Part shown: positions 16,205 through 23,764 of the stretch, one piece after another
Position numbering within the stretch: the first letter of the stretch is position 1
Layout: every line of letters starts with the position of its first letter
DNA from: a virus
Strand: one strand, 5' to 3'
DNA length: 64,000 nt
IMG/VR virus record: IMGVR_UViG_3300046837_000353
Coordinates: 1 to 64,000 of that record
Notes under the pieces: model-generated
What the model was told of the DNA's origin: nothing
What the model saw: only the letters and a program-made list of their open reading frames with translations
The model's database searches: none
Translations under genes and position numbers: made by a program

Positions 16205-16210
16205 CCTTGA

Positions 16211-16260
16211 ATTGAGTCTTGATTTCAGGCCTTTCTAAGTCAAGACTCAATTAGCCTTTT
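16211..16260 (+). terminator. Rho-independent terminator
   Basis: Perfect 12-base stem ATTGAGTCTTGA / TCAAGACTCAAT with a 17-base loop, followed by TAGCCTTTT. Confidence 0.75.
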
Positions 16261-16372
16261 CACTAATTCATAAAGTGATAAATAACTAAATTAACCTTTA
16301 GGTTAATGATGCGCGCGACCGTGCGTGCGCAGGCGTGCGTCATGCGCGCATATATACGCGTACGCGCGCAAG
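16258..16372. other. AT-rich tract beside alternating Pu-Py DNA; candidate origin
   Basis: 16258-16308 is very AT-rich and holds the palindrome TTAACC-TTTA-GGTTAA. It abuts 16309-16371, a GC-rich run of almost strictly alternating purine and pyrimidine with CGCG/TGCG/TATA steps, able to adopt Z-DNA or melt. This lies at the divergent strand switch between the ParB-like genes and the replication operon. No coding ORF crosses 16205-16537 convincingly. Confidence 0.4.
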
Positions 16373-16418
16373 ACGATGTAAGAGTCAAGAAATTTTTGGT
16401 GCTGGCTCAAATCAGGTA

Positions 16419-16471
16419 TTGCTTTTCGTCGCAAGATCAGTTATATATATCTTTGGAGGTGTAGTACCTCC
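16419..16471 (+). promoter_or_regulatory. Promoter plus leader hairpin for the replication block
   Basis: TTGCTT 16419-16424, 17-base spacer with GCAAGA, TATATA 16442-16447, then hairpin GGAGGT-GTAGT-ACCTCC at 16455-16471. The hairpin could mask an RBS-like GGAGG or stabilise the transcript. Confidence 0.55.
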
Positions 16472-16537
16472 CAGGCCGGTTTTGATGCGTTCCGGCAACC
16501 CATCAATAAACGCACGCGGGCCAGGAGGCCCTATTAA

Positions 16538-16990
16538 ATGCCTGATGGTAACTTCAAACCACCCGCTCCACCCCTTCCAGCGACTATTGCTGATTGGGAT
16601 GCAGCACGAGTCAATCGCAATTTGCCGAGGAGTCTCAATGATATTGTTGAAGAGATTCATCGTCGGCTAGTTGTCGATGATTCAGAGACTGGTCGTGATT
16701 ATCGTAAGTATCTGTTTGCTATTTGGCCAAGCGAAGCGATCGAAGGTGCGATCGTTTATGACGACGCCAAGGCAGCGATGATCATCCAGCAATTTGCGCA
16801 GGATGTTGGCATTGAAATTCCTGCGAGTAGCAACAAGATCGACCCGATCGTAAAGTCGCTGCACGTAACGCTAAGTCGTTATGAGCAGTCGAGAAAGCAA
16901 CGTCGGGATGTGGTCCAAGGCATTCCTGTTACTCGTCGTCGTGGTCGTCCGCGTCGTAATCAGACCGACGATAACAACAACAACGAGTAG
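16538..16990 (+). CDS. Hypothetical protein with basic RGRP tail
   Basis: 150 aa. Pro-rich start, helical centre, and a C-terminal basic stretch TRRRGRPRRNQ (about 131-141) that resembles an AT-hook (RGRP core), then an acidic Asn-rich end. CCAGGAGG precedes the ATG. First gene of the rightward replication block and next to the AT-rich candidate origin, so AT-tract binding is a reasonable guess. No homologous family recognised. Confidence 0.6.
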   Translation: MPDGNFKPPAPPLPATIADWDAARVNRNLPRSLNDIVEEIHRRLVVDDSETGRDYRKYLFAIWPSEAIEGAIVYDDAKAAMIIQQFAQDVGIEIPASSNKIDPIVKSLHVTLSRYEQSRKQRRDVVQGIPVTRRRGRPRRNQTDDNNNNE

Positions 16991-17042
16991 GTATCTTGGG
17001 TGAGGGGGATCAGCCCCCCTCACTTTTTATAAGGATGTAACA

Positions 17043-18137
17043 ATGCCTGAGGATAATGTCTTTCCAATGCCAACACCGTTAGATCGACTAGCTGCCTTAA
17101 TCCCACGAGATCTTGAGCGGCAGAAACTTGGCCGTCAAGAATGGATTGAAGGGTCATTCAATCTTTGTATCCACCTCGCTGAAGCTAAGGCACTTCATCC
17201 AGCGACTGTTGAATTCAGTCAGTGGTGTACTGATAACGGTTTTGGTGAGACCGTTATTAGTTCTGATAAAAGAGCCGCCGCTATTAAAATGGGTCAGCAA
17301 CCTGAGGCTTTACGTGTAGCATTAGAAATAACAAAACGTAGTTCGTTAGAAACAATCTACGATAACGACTTTAGAAGCTCGACTTCGGAACGTTCCGAAG
17401 TCGATAGCCGCGCGGATAGCTCAAACGAACCAACACCAACACCAACACCAACACCAACACCAACACCAACACCAACACCAACACCAACACCAACACCAAC
17501 TAATACAACTACATCAAGACCAACACCAACACCAACTAATACAACTACATCAAGACCAAGAACGGAGAGACCAGTGCAAGAGCCACCTCGTGATAGGGTA
17601 GACGAGGTTCTTCGTCGACTGGATGCAGGAGAACCAGTCACTAGGGTTGTAATTGCTGAAGTGTTTAATTGTGGTGAAACCGCAGCATCAAATGCAATCC
17701 TTGTAGCGCAAGTGGAACGTCGGATTAGACAGGAACCCACTCCAGTTGCTGTTACTGAGATGCCGGAGAATATGCGACAACGTTACGAAGCCGCAGTTCG
17801 AAAGGCAAGGCGGGAGTTGAAAGTAGAAATCACTGCTGAAGTAAGAGCAGAAGTTCATGCTAATTACGATGTAATGATTTCGGGTGTGAGGAGACGACTT
17901 GAGCGGGCAGATCGACTTATTGCGCGTGATCGTGGTCTTATGCTTCGTCAGGATTATCGAAAACTTCTCGCTGCCTTGCATGTGGATCATAATACGTATG
18001 AACATGCGCGCGAGATGTTTGAACTAGTAAAACGGCTAGAAGATGTTCTGGTAAAACCAGATGATCCACCTAGCCTAACTTTACCAACCAGTGCTGCGGG
18101 TCTTGCCGAATGGGCTAGACAACATAGAAGCAACTAG
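17043..18137 (+). CDS. Hypothetical DNA-binding-like protein with (TP)n repeat
   Basis: 364 aa. N-terminal helical domain (1-105), a Thr-Pro dipeptide repeat about 24 residues long plus two copies of a TNTTTSRP block (about 130-176), then a C-terminal helical domain with an HTH-like segment PVTRVVIAEVFNCGETAAS (about 198-216) and a long coiled region. The TP linker is encoded by a CCAACA microsatellite. Domain order resembles the 13776 ParB-like gene, hinting that it is a distant fourth member of that set. GGATG RBS region upstream; terminator downstream. Confidence 0.55.
   Translation: MPEDNVFPMPTPLDRLAALIPRDLERQKLGRQEWIEGSFNLCIHLAEAKALHPATVEFSQWCTDNGFGETVISSDKRAAAIKMGQQPEALRVALEITKRSSLETIYDNDFRSSTSERSEVDSRADSSNEPTPTPTPTPTPTPTPTPTPTPTPTNTTTSRPTPTPTNTTTSRPRTERPVQEPPRDRVDEVLRRLDAGEPVTRVVIAEVFNCGETAASNAILVAQVERRIRQEPTPVAVTEMPENMRQRYEAAVRKARRELKVEITAEVRAEVHANYDVMISGVRRRLERADRLIARDRGLMLRQDYRKLLAALHVDHNTYEHAREMFELVKRLEDVLVKPDDPPSLTLPTSAAGLAEWARQHRSN
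17430..17558 (+). repeat. CCAACA hexanucleotide microsatellite
   Basis: About twelve tandem CCAACA units (17430-17500), followed by a roughly 33-base unit repeated twice (ACTAATACAACTACATCAAG core). Being in multiples of three, slippage would alter linker length without changing frame. Confidence 0.95.
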
Positions 18138-18144
18138 CGAATGT

Positions 18145-18200
18145 AAGCCTTTAATTCTTAAAGGCTAAAAAGGCCCCGCCTTCGGGCGGGGCTTTTTTAT
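18145..18200 (+). terminator. Rho-independent terminator (double hairpin)
   Basis: AGCCTTT/AAAGGCT hairpin followed by a strong GGCCCCGCC-TTCG-GGCGGGGC stem and TTTTTT. Confidence 0.92.
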
Positions 18201-18230
18201 GTCTGATTTAATAATTCTAGATTGAATAGC

Positions 18231-18240
18231 CGTATATTAG
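18231..18240 (+). promoter_or_regulatory. CGTATATTA element, second promoter class candidate
   Basis: One of four intergenic CGTATAATA-like boxes on the plus strand (others 22457, 35817, 44091), each 20-40 bases before an RBS and start; no standard -35 is visible. Confidence 0.4.
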
Positions 18241-18259
18241 CTAGGCGGAGGGAAGCCTA

Positions 18260-19039
18260 GTGATCGTTAAGCATGTCGAAATTAAACCAAAACAAGTAAT
18301 CAGGAAATTTGAGTTTGAGCGGACTGAACGCTTTGTTCGGAATGCTGATAAGTGGTATCGTATTGTAGCTGAAATGCTGGCTGAGATTAGACTTGATCGC
18401 GCGCATATGCGGACCAGTGATCAACAGATTGTCAATTGGGTTAAGCAGATTAAGAGGTTTTCAAAGCAGTTAGCTGGTGGGGAACCTCCTATAGTCAGAC
18501 TCTACACTCTGATTAAGTGGTACAAAGATCATTATGACGATGATGAGTACATCCCTAGGGTTGAGTCTGCTACATCATTAGTCAGCAAGTTTGAGAGGCT
18601 TGAAGCTGCGATGATTCGTAGGGTCAAGTTAAAGACGGCTAACGGACATGATTTGTCAATCAAACAGGTGTTGCAGCAGAACGGTATTACACATCCTCGC
18701 ATTGTTGATACAATCGAGAGGGATCTAGTTATTCCAGCCCGAAGGCTTCATCTGTCAGATATGACTAATGATGCGGTATTGACCGATAAGATTGTTGGAC
18801 TGTATAACGAGATCCAGAATGAACGAGCAACGGTAAGACTCTCCCCTGCCGTTAAGCTGAACATTGGTGGCCCATTGGAAGTTATGCGCAGGTATATTAG
18901 TTGGCTAGCTGAAAAGGATTGGGATGCCAGTAGTAGAGTATTGAAATCAGACAGTCCAGCCTTTAACCAGTTTAGGCGGGATTTTCGTAATATGGAGGGT
19001 AATGACCCAGTAAACGGTAAGGAAAGGGTCTATGAATGA
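18260..19039 (+). CDS. Hypothetical protein, basic helical
   Basis: 259 aa from GTG 18260 with GGAGGGA upstream. Lys/Arg-rich, predicted all alpha (WVKQIKRFSKQL, VMRRYISWLAEKDW). No motif recognised. It follows a terminator and a CGTATATTA box and heads an operon to the DnaB-like helicase gene, so a helicase loader or initiator role is conceivable but unsupported by motifs. Its end (KERVYE) is copied at the end of the next gene. Confidence 0.6.
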   Translation: MIVKHVEIKPKQVIRKFEFERTERFVRNADKWYRIVAEMLAEIRLDRAHMRTSDQQIVNWVKQIKRFSKQLAGGEPPIVRLYTLIKWYKDHYDDDEYIPRVESATSLVSKFERLEAAMIRRVKLKTANGHDLSIKQVLQQNGITHPRIVDTIERDLVIPARRLHLSDMTNDAVLTDKIVGLYNEIQNERATVRLSPAVKLNIGGPLEVMRRYISWLAEKDWDASSRVLKSDSPAFNQFRRDFRNMEGNDPVNGKERVYE

Positions 19040-19272
19040 GGAAGAAGATTATGTCACCTAGTCGTGGGTTTTACAAGAGAGAAGACCGGGTATTCTGTCG
19101 ATGTGAATTGTGTCGCTTGCGTTTCGGTCGCTTGCTTTACCGAAGAAACTCTAGTGGTCCGGCTTTGGGTATGGGTCGAGACGGTTGGAGTGAGTACAAA
19201 CATGCCTATCCTGTATCAAGATGGGGTGGGCATCGAACTCGCTTTCCTCCCAAGGAAAGGGTTTATGAATGA
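19036..19272 (+). CDS. Small Arg/Cys-containing protein
   Basis: 78 aa, very basic, with CRCELCRLRFGR (about 22-33), a possible half zinc knuckle. The start overlaps the previous stop (ATGA) and the last six residues, PKERVYE-like, repeat the previous gene's end because the nucleotide module carrying the next RBS is duplicated. A second frame (19064-19354) also stays open; this frame is preferred because of the tight overlaps at both ends. Confidence 0.5.
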   Translation: MRKKIMSPSRGFYKREDRVFCRCELCRLRFGRLLYRRNSSGPALGMGRDGWSEYKHAYPVSRWGGHRTRFPPKERVYE

Positions 19273-19463
19273 GTTATCCTGTTGCTTATGCTTTTATCTT
19301 TTACTTTGTAATGGGTGGTTTCTTTGCAAGTGGTGTTTACCGGGGAATGCGTAAGAACCCTCGCTATACTAGACGTGTGATTGTGTGGGTCACCGTTGTT
19401 ATGGTTGTCTTTATTTGGCCTTATGGTATCTACCTTTTGTTGAAGGAAAGCGGGTATGTCTGA
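19269..19463 (+). CDS. Small two-helix membrane protein
   Basis: 64 aa with two hydrophobic helices (about 4-24 and 36-57) joined by a basic loop (RGMRKNPRYTRR). ATGA overlap with the gene upstream. No function assignable. Confidence 0.6.
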   Translation: MSYPVAYAFIFYFVMGGFFASGVYRGMRKNPRYTRRVIVWVTVVMVVFIWPYGIYLLLKESGYV

Positions 19464-19481
19464 AAGTAGGTGGGGCGACCG

Positions 19482-19703
19482 ATGACTGAGCTGATCGGCA
19501 GCTCGACATATTCCGGCGACGCTTGCCCGTCCTGCGGCTATCGCTACGGCCATGTTGAGCAAGACCACAAACCGGTGATTACGGTCTACTACTCTGATCG
19601 TGCCGACCTCGCCATCGTCGGGTTTCGCTGCCCGCAATGTAACTACGAGTACATGCCCAAGAGATGTTGTCCTGAAACAATTGTAAGGCGGAAGGATAAT
19701 TAG
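19482..19703 (+). CDS. Small zinc-ribbon protein
   Basis: 73 aa. CPSCG (about 15-19) and CPQC (about 50-53) form a zinc ribbon. ATG 19482 follows GGTGGGG; GTG 19470 is a possible alternative. GC-richer than its neighbours. Ends immediately before the helicase gene. Confidence 0.6.
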   Translation: MTELIGSSTYSGDACPSCGYRYGHVEQDHKPVITVYYSDRADLAIVGFRCPQCNYEYMPKRCCPETIVRRKDN

Positions 19704-21302
19704 ATGTCTGAATTTATTGAGCGTAGGATAGTAACCGGACTGATCGTAAGCAATGAATTTGCTCGAAAGATAGTCGCCTATTGGCGAGATGACTTGCTGG
19801 TCGCACCGGAATTACAGAAACTGGCTCGTTGGTGTGTAGACTTTTATGAGCAATACCACAAGGTACCCGATCGTGATATTGAAATGATCTTTTTTGATCA
19901 CCTGCGCTCCAATCGGATATCGAAACCAGAAGGTGAGTTGATTGAACAGATTCTGACTCGTATCAGCGATGATTACGAGCGTGGTGATCAATACAATGCA
20001 GGGTATCTGTTTGACCGAGCAGTCGCCTATTTCCGCTCCAGGGAACAGGAAAACCTAAAGGAACAACTGGAAGATCTGACAGATAGGGGAGAAGTAGAGA
20101 GGGCAGATGATCTGCTTAGGTCCTACACTCCAACCAGTTACATTACTTCACTTGGGTTGGAAGTTGGTAGTGAAGAAGGTTACCGAGCAATTGAAGAAGC
20201 CTTTTCAATTGTCTCTCAACCTGTAGTAAAGTATCCCGGTGCCTTTGGTCGGATGGTCAATCCACATATGATTAGGGGTGGATTTGTTGCATTCTTGGCA
20301 CCAGAAAAGCGTGGTAAGACTTGGTTGATGATGGATATTGCGTTTAGGGGATTACGACAAAAGGCAAATGTGGCATTCTTTCAAGCGGGTGACTTAACCC
20401 AGTCTCAGATGCTGCGCAGAACTTGTATTTATATGTCGCGGAGATCAGATCAGGAAGAGTATTGTAAATCTTACTATCGTCCGGTGGGGGATTGTGTAAA
20501 GAATCAATTCAATACTTGTCATAGATCGGATCGTAATTGTAACTTTGGTATTCACGATGAAGAGATAGATTCCTTTGATGAAGATCCTCGCGAGTTTGAG
20601 AATTATGATAAACTGAGCGACTTGGCAAAACGTAATTCTAAGTATCAACCTTGTGACAGTGCGACCTGTAATGAAAGGAGGGGAACTGTATGGTTGAAAA
20701 AGGAGCCTGCGCGTCAACCTTTAACGGCAAAACTTGCGGTAGAGTCTGCCCGTGGGTTCTTTGATAGGTATAAACGTCGATTCAAAGTAATGACTGTTCC
20801 CTCGGATTCGCTTAGTGCTGATGATCTGCGCGGAGCATTGGATGAATGGGAGCACAAGGATGATTTTGTCCCTGACATTATTGTGGTGGATTATGCAGAC
20901 CTGATGACGGCAAGAGTAGCTGAGTTCCGTCACAGGATAGATGCTGTCTGGAAGGGCTTGCGCGCGATCAGTCAGGAGAGACACTCTCTGGTGGTCACAG
21001 CAACTCAAGCGGATGCGAGAAGTTATGCCCAGAACACGTTAAATCTGTCTAACTTCTCAGAGGACAAGCGTAAGTACGCCCACGTTACGGCAATGTATGG
21101 GCTGAATCAAGACCCTAAGGGTCGCGAAAAGATGCTGGGTATTATGCGCATCAACGAACTAGTCGTTCGGGAGGGCATCTTTAATGCCAATAATGACGTG
21201 ATTATCTTACAGGATTTGCGGTCAGGGCGACCGTTTCTTGAGTCCTACGATAAGCTGAGCCATCACATGAGAGGACCCGCCGAAGCGGGTCCTGATTGTT
21301 AG
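19704..21302 (+). CDS. DnaB/KaiC-like replicative helicase
   Basis: 532 aa. N-terminal helical domain (1-150) like DnaB, then a RecA-type ATPase: Walker A APEKRGKTWL (about 198-207), Walker B IIVVDYADLM (about 391-400), QADA sensor region (about 432). Between Walker A and B is a Cys-rich insertion (about 242-325: CVKNQFNTCHRSDRNCNF and CDSATCNERRG), unusual for DnaB and probably metal-binding. Unwinds the fork with the primase at 9105. Final codons overlap a GC-rich hairpin. Confidence 0.82.
   Translation: MSEFIERRIVTGLIVSNEFARKIVAYWRDDLLVAPELQKLARWCVDFYEQYHKVPDRDIEMIFFDHLRSNRISKPEGELIEQILTRISDDYERGDQYNAGYLFDRAVAYFRSREQENLKEQLEDLTDRGEVERADDLLRSYTPTSYITSLGLEVGSEEGYRAIEEAFSIVSQPVVKYPGAFGRMVNPHMIRGGFVAFLAPEKRGKTWLMMDIAFRGLRQKANVAFFQAGDLTQSQMLRRTCIYMSRRSDQEEYCKSYYRPVGDCVKNQFNTCHRSDRNCNFGIHDEEIDSFDEDPREFENYDKLSDLAKRNSKYQPCDSATCNERRGTVWLKKEPARQPLTAKLAVESARGFFDRYKRRFKVMTVPSDSLSADDLRGALDEWEHKDDFVPDIIVVDYADLMTARVAEFRHRIDAVWKGLRAISQERHSLVVTATQADARSYAQNTLNLSNFSEDKRKYAHVTAMYGLNQDPKGREKMLGIMRINELVVREGIFNANNDVIILQDLRSGRPFLESYDKLSHHMRGPAEAGPDC
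21271..21296. terminator. Bidirectional hairpin between convergent genes
   Basis: AGGACCCGC-CGAA-GCGGGTCCT at 21272-21292, inside the 3' end of the helicase gene and just before the end of the convergent leftward gene. U-runs are poor on both sides. Confidence 0.55.
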
Positions 21303-21309
21303 CGTTTCT

Positions 21310-21624
21310 TTAGTGGATCGTATTGAGATCGACACCCTTACGATCAAGCCAACCAACAATATCTTGGCAAGCTCTGAGTGCACGATCAAGTGTCTTGAGG
21401 CTGTACACTTCACCGTTGCTCTTCCTGATCTCCTCTTGAAGATCCCCGAGATTGATGTCGCGATTTAGTAGATAGTGCGGCATAATCTTGGCATAGCGAC
21501 CATCGGGTTCCTTGGGCAGCTTCGGTTCTGGTTCCTTAACCAGTCCGAGACGCTGTTCAAGGATTTTAAGACGTGACTCAATCGATACCATCATGAGGAG
21601 GTCTTTTTCGTCTTTTTTGAGCAT
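21310..21624 (-). CDS. Hypothetical protein
   Basis: 104 aa from ATG 21624 (GGAAA upstream). Charged, helical N-terminus (MLKKDEKDLLMMVSIESRLK), Pro/Glu linker, then a helical domain (LKTLDRALRACQDIVGWLD). A roughly 90-base leader separates it from its conserved promoter, unusually long for that promoter family. The only leftward gene inside the rightward core block. Confidence 0.6.
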   Translation of the reverse strand: MLKKDEKDLLMMVSIESRLKILEQRLGLVKEPEPKLPKEPDGRYAKIMPHYLLNRDINLGDLQEEIRKSNGEVYSLKTLDRALRACQDIVGWLDRKGVDLNTIH

Positions 21625-21719
21625 AGCATTTCCATAGGTTTGGGTGATCCAATGAGCGGAAAATTCCCGCCCGGCTGGGTTAAGTGTCGTATGTGAATTC
21701 CCATCCTCATGATAAGGTA

Positions 21720-21747
21720 CATATAAGCATTTTGCGGCACATTGCAA
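21720..21747 (-). promoter_or_regulatory. Conserved phage promoter (gene 21310)
   Basis: Minus strand: TTGCAA 21747-21742, spacer with GCAAAATGCT, TATATG 21725-21720. No GTCAG..GGAGA leader follows. Confidence 0.75.
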
Positions 21748-21864
21748 TAGCTGGTGTGGTAAAAAAATTGCTCAAAGTAGCAATTTTGTGCTTGTCATGC
21801 GCGACAGCATCAGCTATTATCCGCTGTGTTCGCAAATTCGCAACACAGGATAGAGGAGCAAAAA

Positions 21865-22386
21865 GTGGTAACCAGAGCGCAATTGGTTGACGCGGCCAAC
21901 GAGCTCAACACGGTTCTTTCGCTCGATCCAAAGATTGATCTGAAGATGGCCGTCATTGAGCTTACAGCCAGCGTCCATGAGGCAGGTGAACTGCTGCGAC
22001 CGGGAGACGATGTCTCTCCGGAAACACAGGCCATCGTTGATGCGTTGAAAGCCGGTACCGAACCGGCCGAGGCGGAACAGGAGCCCGAGCCCGAGGTCGA
22101 AGAGGAGGGTGAGGTTGTCACCAAGCCTCGTCGTACTCGTGGTGACACGGCCGCACCCGCAACTACGCCAACTCGGCGTGGTGGTGGGTTCCGCTATGAA
22201 GGCAGTGGTGCTCAGAAGATGGACCTGGCGCTGATGCGCGGTGGGCCCATTAGCGATCTGGCCGAAGAGGCTGGTGTCAAGAAGGGAATGCTGCGCGCCC
22301 ATGCAAAGTTTCGGGCGAAGAGCGGCAAGTGGTCGATGAGCGAGGATGGTGAATACATCCAGTTGACCAAGCTCGACGCTGCATAG
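21865..22386 (+). CDS. Hypothetical protein with acidic/basic linker
   Basis: 173 aa from GTG 21865, with GAGGAG six bases upstream. N-terminal helical domain, a Glu/Pro-rich acidic stretch (EAEQEPEPEVEEEGE), a basic TKPRRTRG segment, and a C-terminal small domain (ISDLAEEAGVKKGMLRAH) that looks like a DNA-binding helix-turn-helix. A nucleoid-like or regulatory DNA-binding role is plausible. Its own terminator follows. Confidence 0.6.
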   Translation: MVTRAQLVDAANELNTVLSLDPKIDLKMAVIELTASVHEAGELLRPGDDVSPETQAIVDALKAGTEPAEAEQEPEPEVEEEGEVVTKPRRTRGDTAAPATTPTRRGGGFRYEGSGAQKMDLALMRGGPISDLAEEAGVKKGMLRAHAKFRAKSGKWSMSEDGEYIQLTKLDAA

Positions 22387-22404
22387 CCCAATGTTGCTGA
22401 AATA

Positions 22405-22440
22405 GGGTGGGCGAAAATTTATTTTTCGCCTGCCCTTTTT
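22405..22440 (+). terminator. Rho-independent terminator
   Basis: GGGTGGGCGAAAA and TTTTCGCCTGCCC form a long stem followed by TTTTT. Confidence 0.9.
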
Positions 22441-22456
22441 CATGTGTTCGAATTCG

Positions 22457-22465
22457 CGTATAATA
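22457..22465 (+). promoter_or_regulatory. CGTATAATA element before folE operon
   Basis: Perfect TATAAT at 22459-22464 without a recognisable -35; follows a terminator and precedes the FolE gene by 28 bases. Confidence 0.5.
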
Positions 22466-22492
22466 ATTTGATGCCTATTTTTGGGGGAAGCA

Positions 22493-23062
22493 ATGGTTGA
22501 TTGGTTAAAGGTCAGACAAGGAGTCATTGATATTCTGGATGGTTTGGGATTGGATGCTAGAGATCCAAACTTTTTCGATACACCGGATCGGGTTGTGCGG
22601 GCTTATCAAGAGATCTTTGCAGGTCTAGATGAACGGAATACCGTTGAAGAGATGCTTAAAAGTGTGTTCCCCTGTGAACACCAACAGATGATTTTAGTTA
22701 AACATGTTGAAGTGTTTAGTATGTGTCCTCATCATCTTCTTCCAGTCCGTTATGATATTACGGCTGGGTACTTACCTGGTCCGGGGATTCGAGCAAAGGT
22801 CTTGGGCCTGTCAAAATTGGCTAGGATCACAAAGCTTCTAGCTGCCCGACCTGTTCTTCAGGAGCAAGTGGTTAACGATATCGCCAATACTCTAATGCGT
22901 ATACCTGAATGTCGTGGGGCTGGCTGCATTGCTACTGGTGAACACTATTGTATGCGTATGCGTGGAGTCAATCAGAGTGGCTCAATTGTTGTTACCAGCG
23001 CCTTGCGTGGTGAGTTCTTATCTGATTCAATGGTCCGTGAAGAATTCATGGACTTTAGATAG
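22493..23062 (+). CDS. folE: GTP cyclohydrolase I
   Basis: 189 aa; ATG 22493 preceded by GGGGGAAG. Converts GTP to 7,8-dihydroneopterin triphosphate, the first step to folate, biopterin and 7-deazaguanines. Seen: DTPDRVVRAYQEIF, the zinc/active-site SMCPHHLLPV (about 76-85), GLSKLARI (about 104-111), QEQVVNDIA and the GEHYCMRMRGV block (about 147-157). Length matches short phage/bacterial FolE. With QueD (44400), QueE (45093), QueC (25767) and a DpdA-like gene it supplies preQ0-type bases for DNA. Heads the apparent modification operon. Confidence 0.95.
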   Translation: MVDWLKVRQGVIDILDGLGLDARDPNFFDTPDRVVRAYQEIFAGLDERNTVEEMLKSVFPCEHQQMILVKHVEVFSMCPHHLLPVRYDITAGYLPGPGIRAKVLGLSKLARITKLLAARPVLQEQVVNDIANTLMRIPECRGAGCIATGEHYCMRMRGVNQSGSIVVTSALRGEFLSDSMVREEFMDFR

Positions 23063-23071
23063 GAGAAGTAG

Positions 23072-23731
23072 ATGGGTATCGCTGTTGTTACTGGAGCATC
23101 TTCTGGTATTGGTAAGGCAATCTATGATCACTTTAATACAAGCGACCGGTTTGATAGTGTTGTTGGTATAGCTAAGAACGGTCCGGATCTTGAATATGAC
23201 TTGTCGAGTGAGAAGGATATTCAAGAGATTGTGGATGACCTGCGCACCGCAGGTGACATTTCTTGTCTTGTAAATTGTGCGGGAATTTTGAAGCTTGAAG
23301 AGGTTGGAAATGAAGGTCAGATATTTGACGTTAACTTTTGGGCGCCATACTACCTGACTAATGCACTAAAGCATGAGTTGATTGCTGCACGTGGTTGTGT
23401 TATCAATATTGCCTCAGTTAGTGGGATGATTGCCGAGCCTGAGATTCCGATCTATGCCGCATCTAAGGCCGCGCTGATTTCACTGACCAAGAGTCTCGCT
23501 ATTAGGTTCTCACCCTTTTTTGTTAGGGTGAATTGCATTAGTCCTGGATTTGTTAAGACGAATCTGATTCCGGGTGATACACCAATTGAACTTCTCAACG
23601 CAATCCCCTTAGGGTTTGAAGCAGAACCCGCAATGCTCCTTCCAGTCGTCGATATGATACTTGATTGTCCTTACGTTACTGGTGCAAACTTTGTAGTTGA
23701 CGGCGGGGGTTCTTGTAGAGCTGCAATGTAA
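23072..23731 (+). CDS. Short-chain dehydrogenase/reductase
   Basis: 219 aa classical SDR, NAD(P)-binding. TGASSGIG (about 7-14) is the dinucleotide motif, NCAG (about 68-71), catalytic Ser in the ASVSG block (about 112), YAASK (about 127-131) the Tyr-x-x-x-Lys pair, and a C-terminal GANFVVDGGG. Nine bases after FolE. It may reduce a pterin or an oxidised side-chain or sugar intermediate of the DNA modification; FabG-like generic activity cannot be excluded. Confidence 0.88.
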   Translation: MGIAVVTGASSGIGKAIYDHFNTSDRFDSVVGIAKNGPDLEYDLSSEKDIQEIVDDLRTAGDISCLVNCAGILKLEEVGNEGQIFDVNFWAPYYLTNALKHELIAARGCVINIASVSGMIAEPEIPIYAASKAALISLTKSLAIRFSPFFVRVNCISPGFVKTNLIPGDTPIELLNAIPLGFEAEPAMLLPVVDMILDCPYVTGANFVVDGGGSCRAAM

Positions 23732-23764
23732 TGTGAGACACGGTGCCACGTAAGGGAAGGTAAG

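Noticed and set aside
16308-16372. CRISPR-like or tandem repeat in the alternating GC run
   Set aside because: No spaced unit repeats; it is simple alternating purine/pyrimidine sequence.
17357-17740. Minus-strand ORF rich in Val-Gly across the microsatellite
   Set aside because: It is a low-complexity shadow of the CCAACA repeat on the coding strand.
19064-19354. Alternative 96-residue ORF overlapping 19036-19272
   Set aside because: The shorter frame has ATGA overlaps on both sides and a better fit to the operon; the other would overlap the membrane protein gene extensively.
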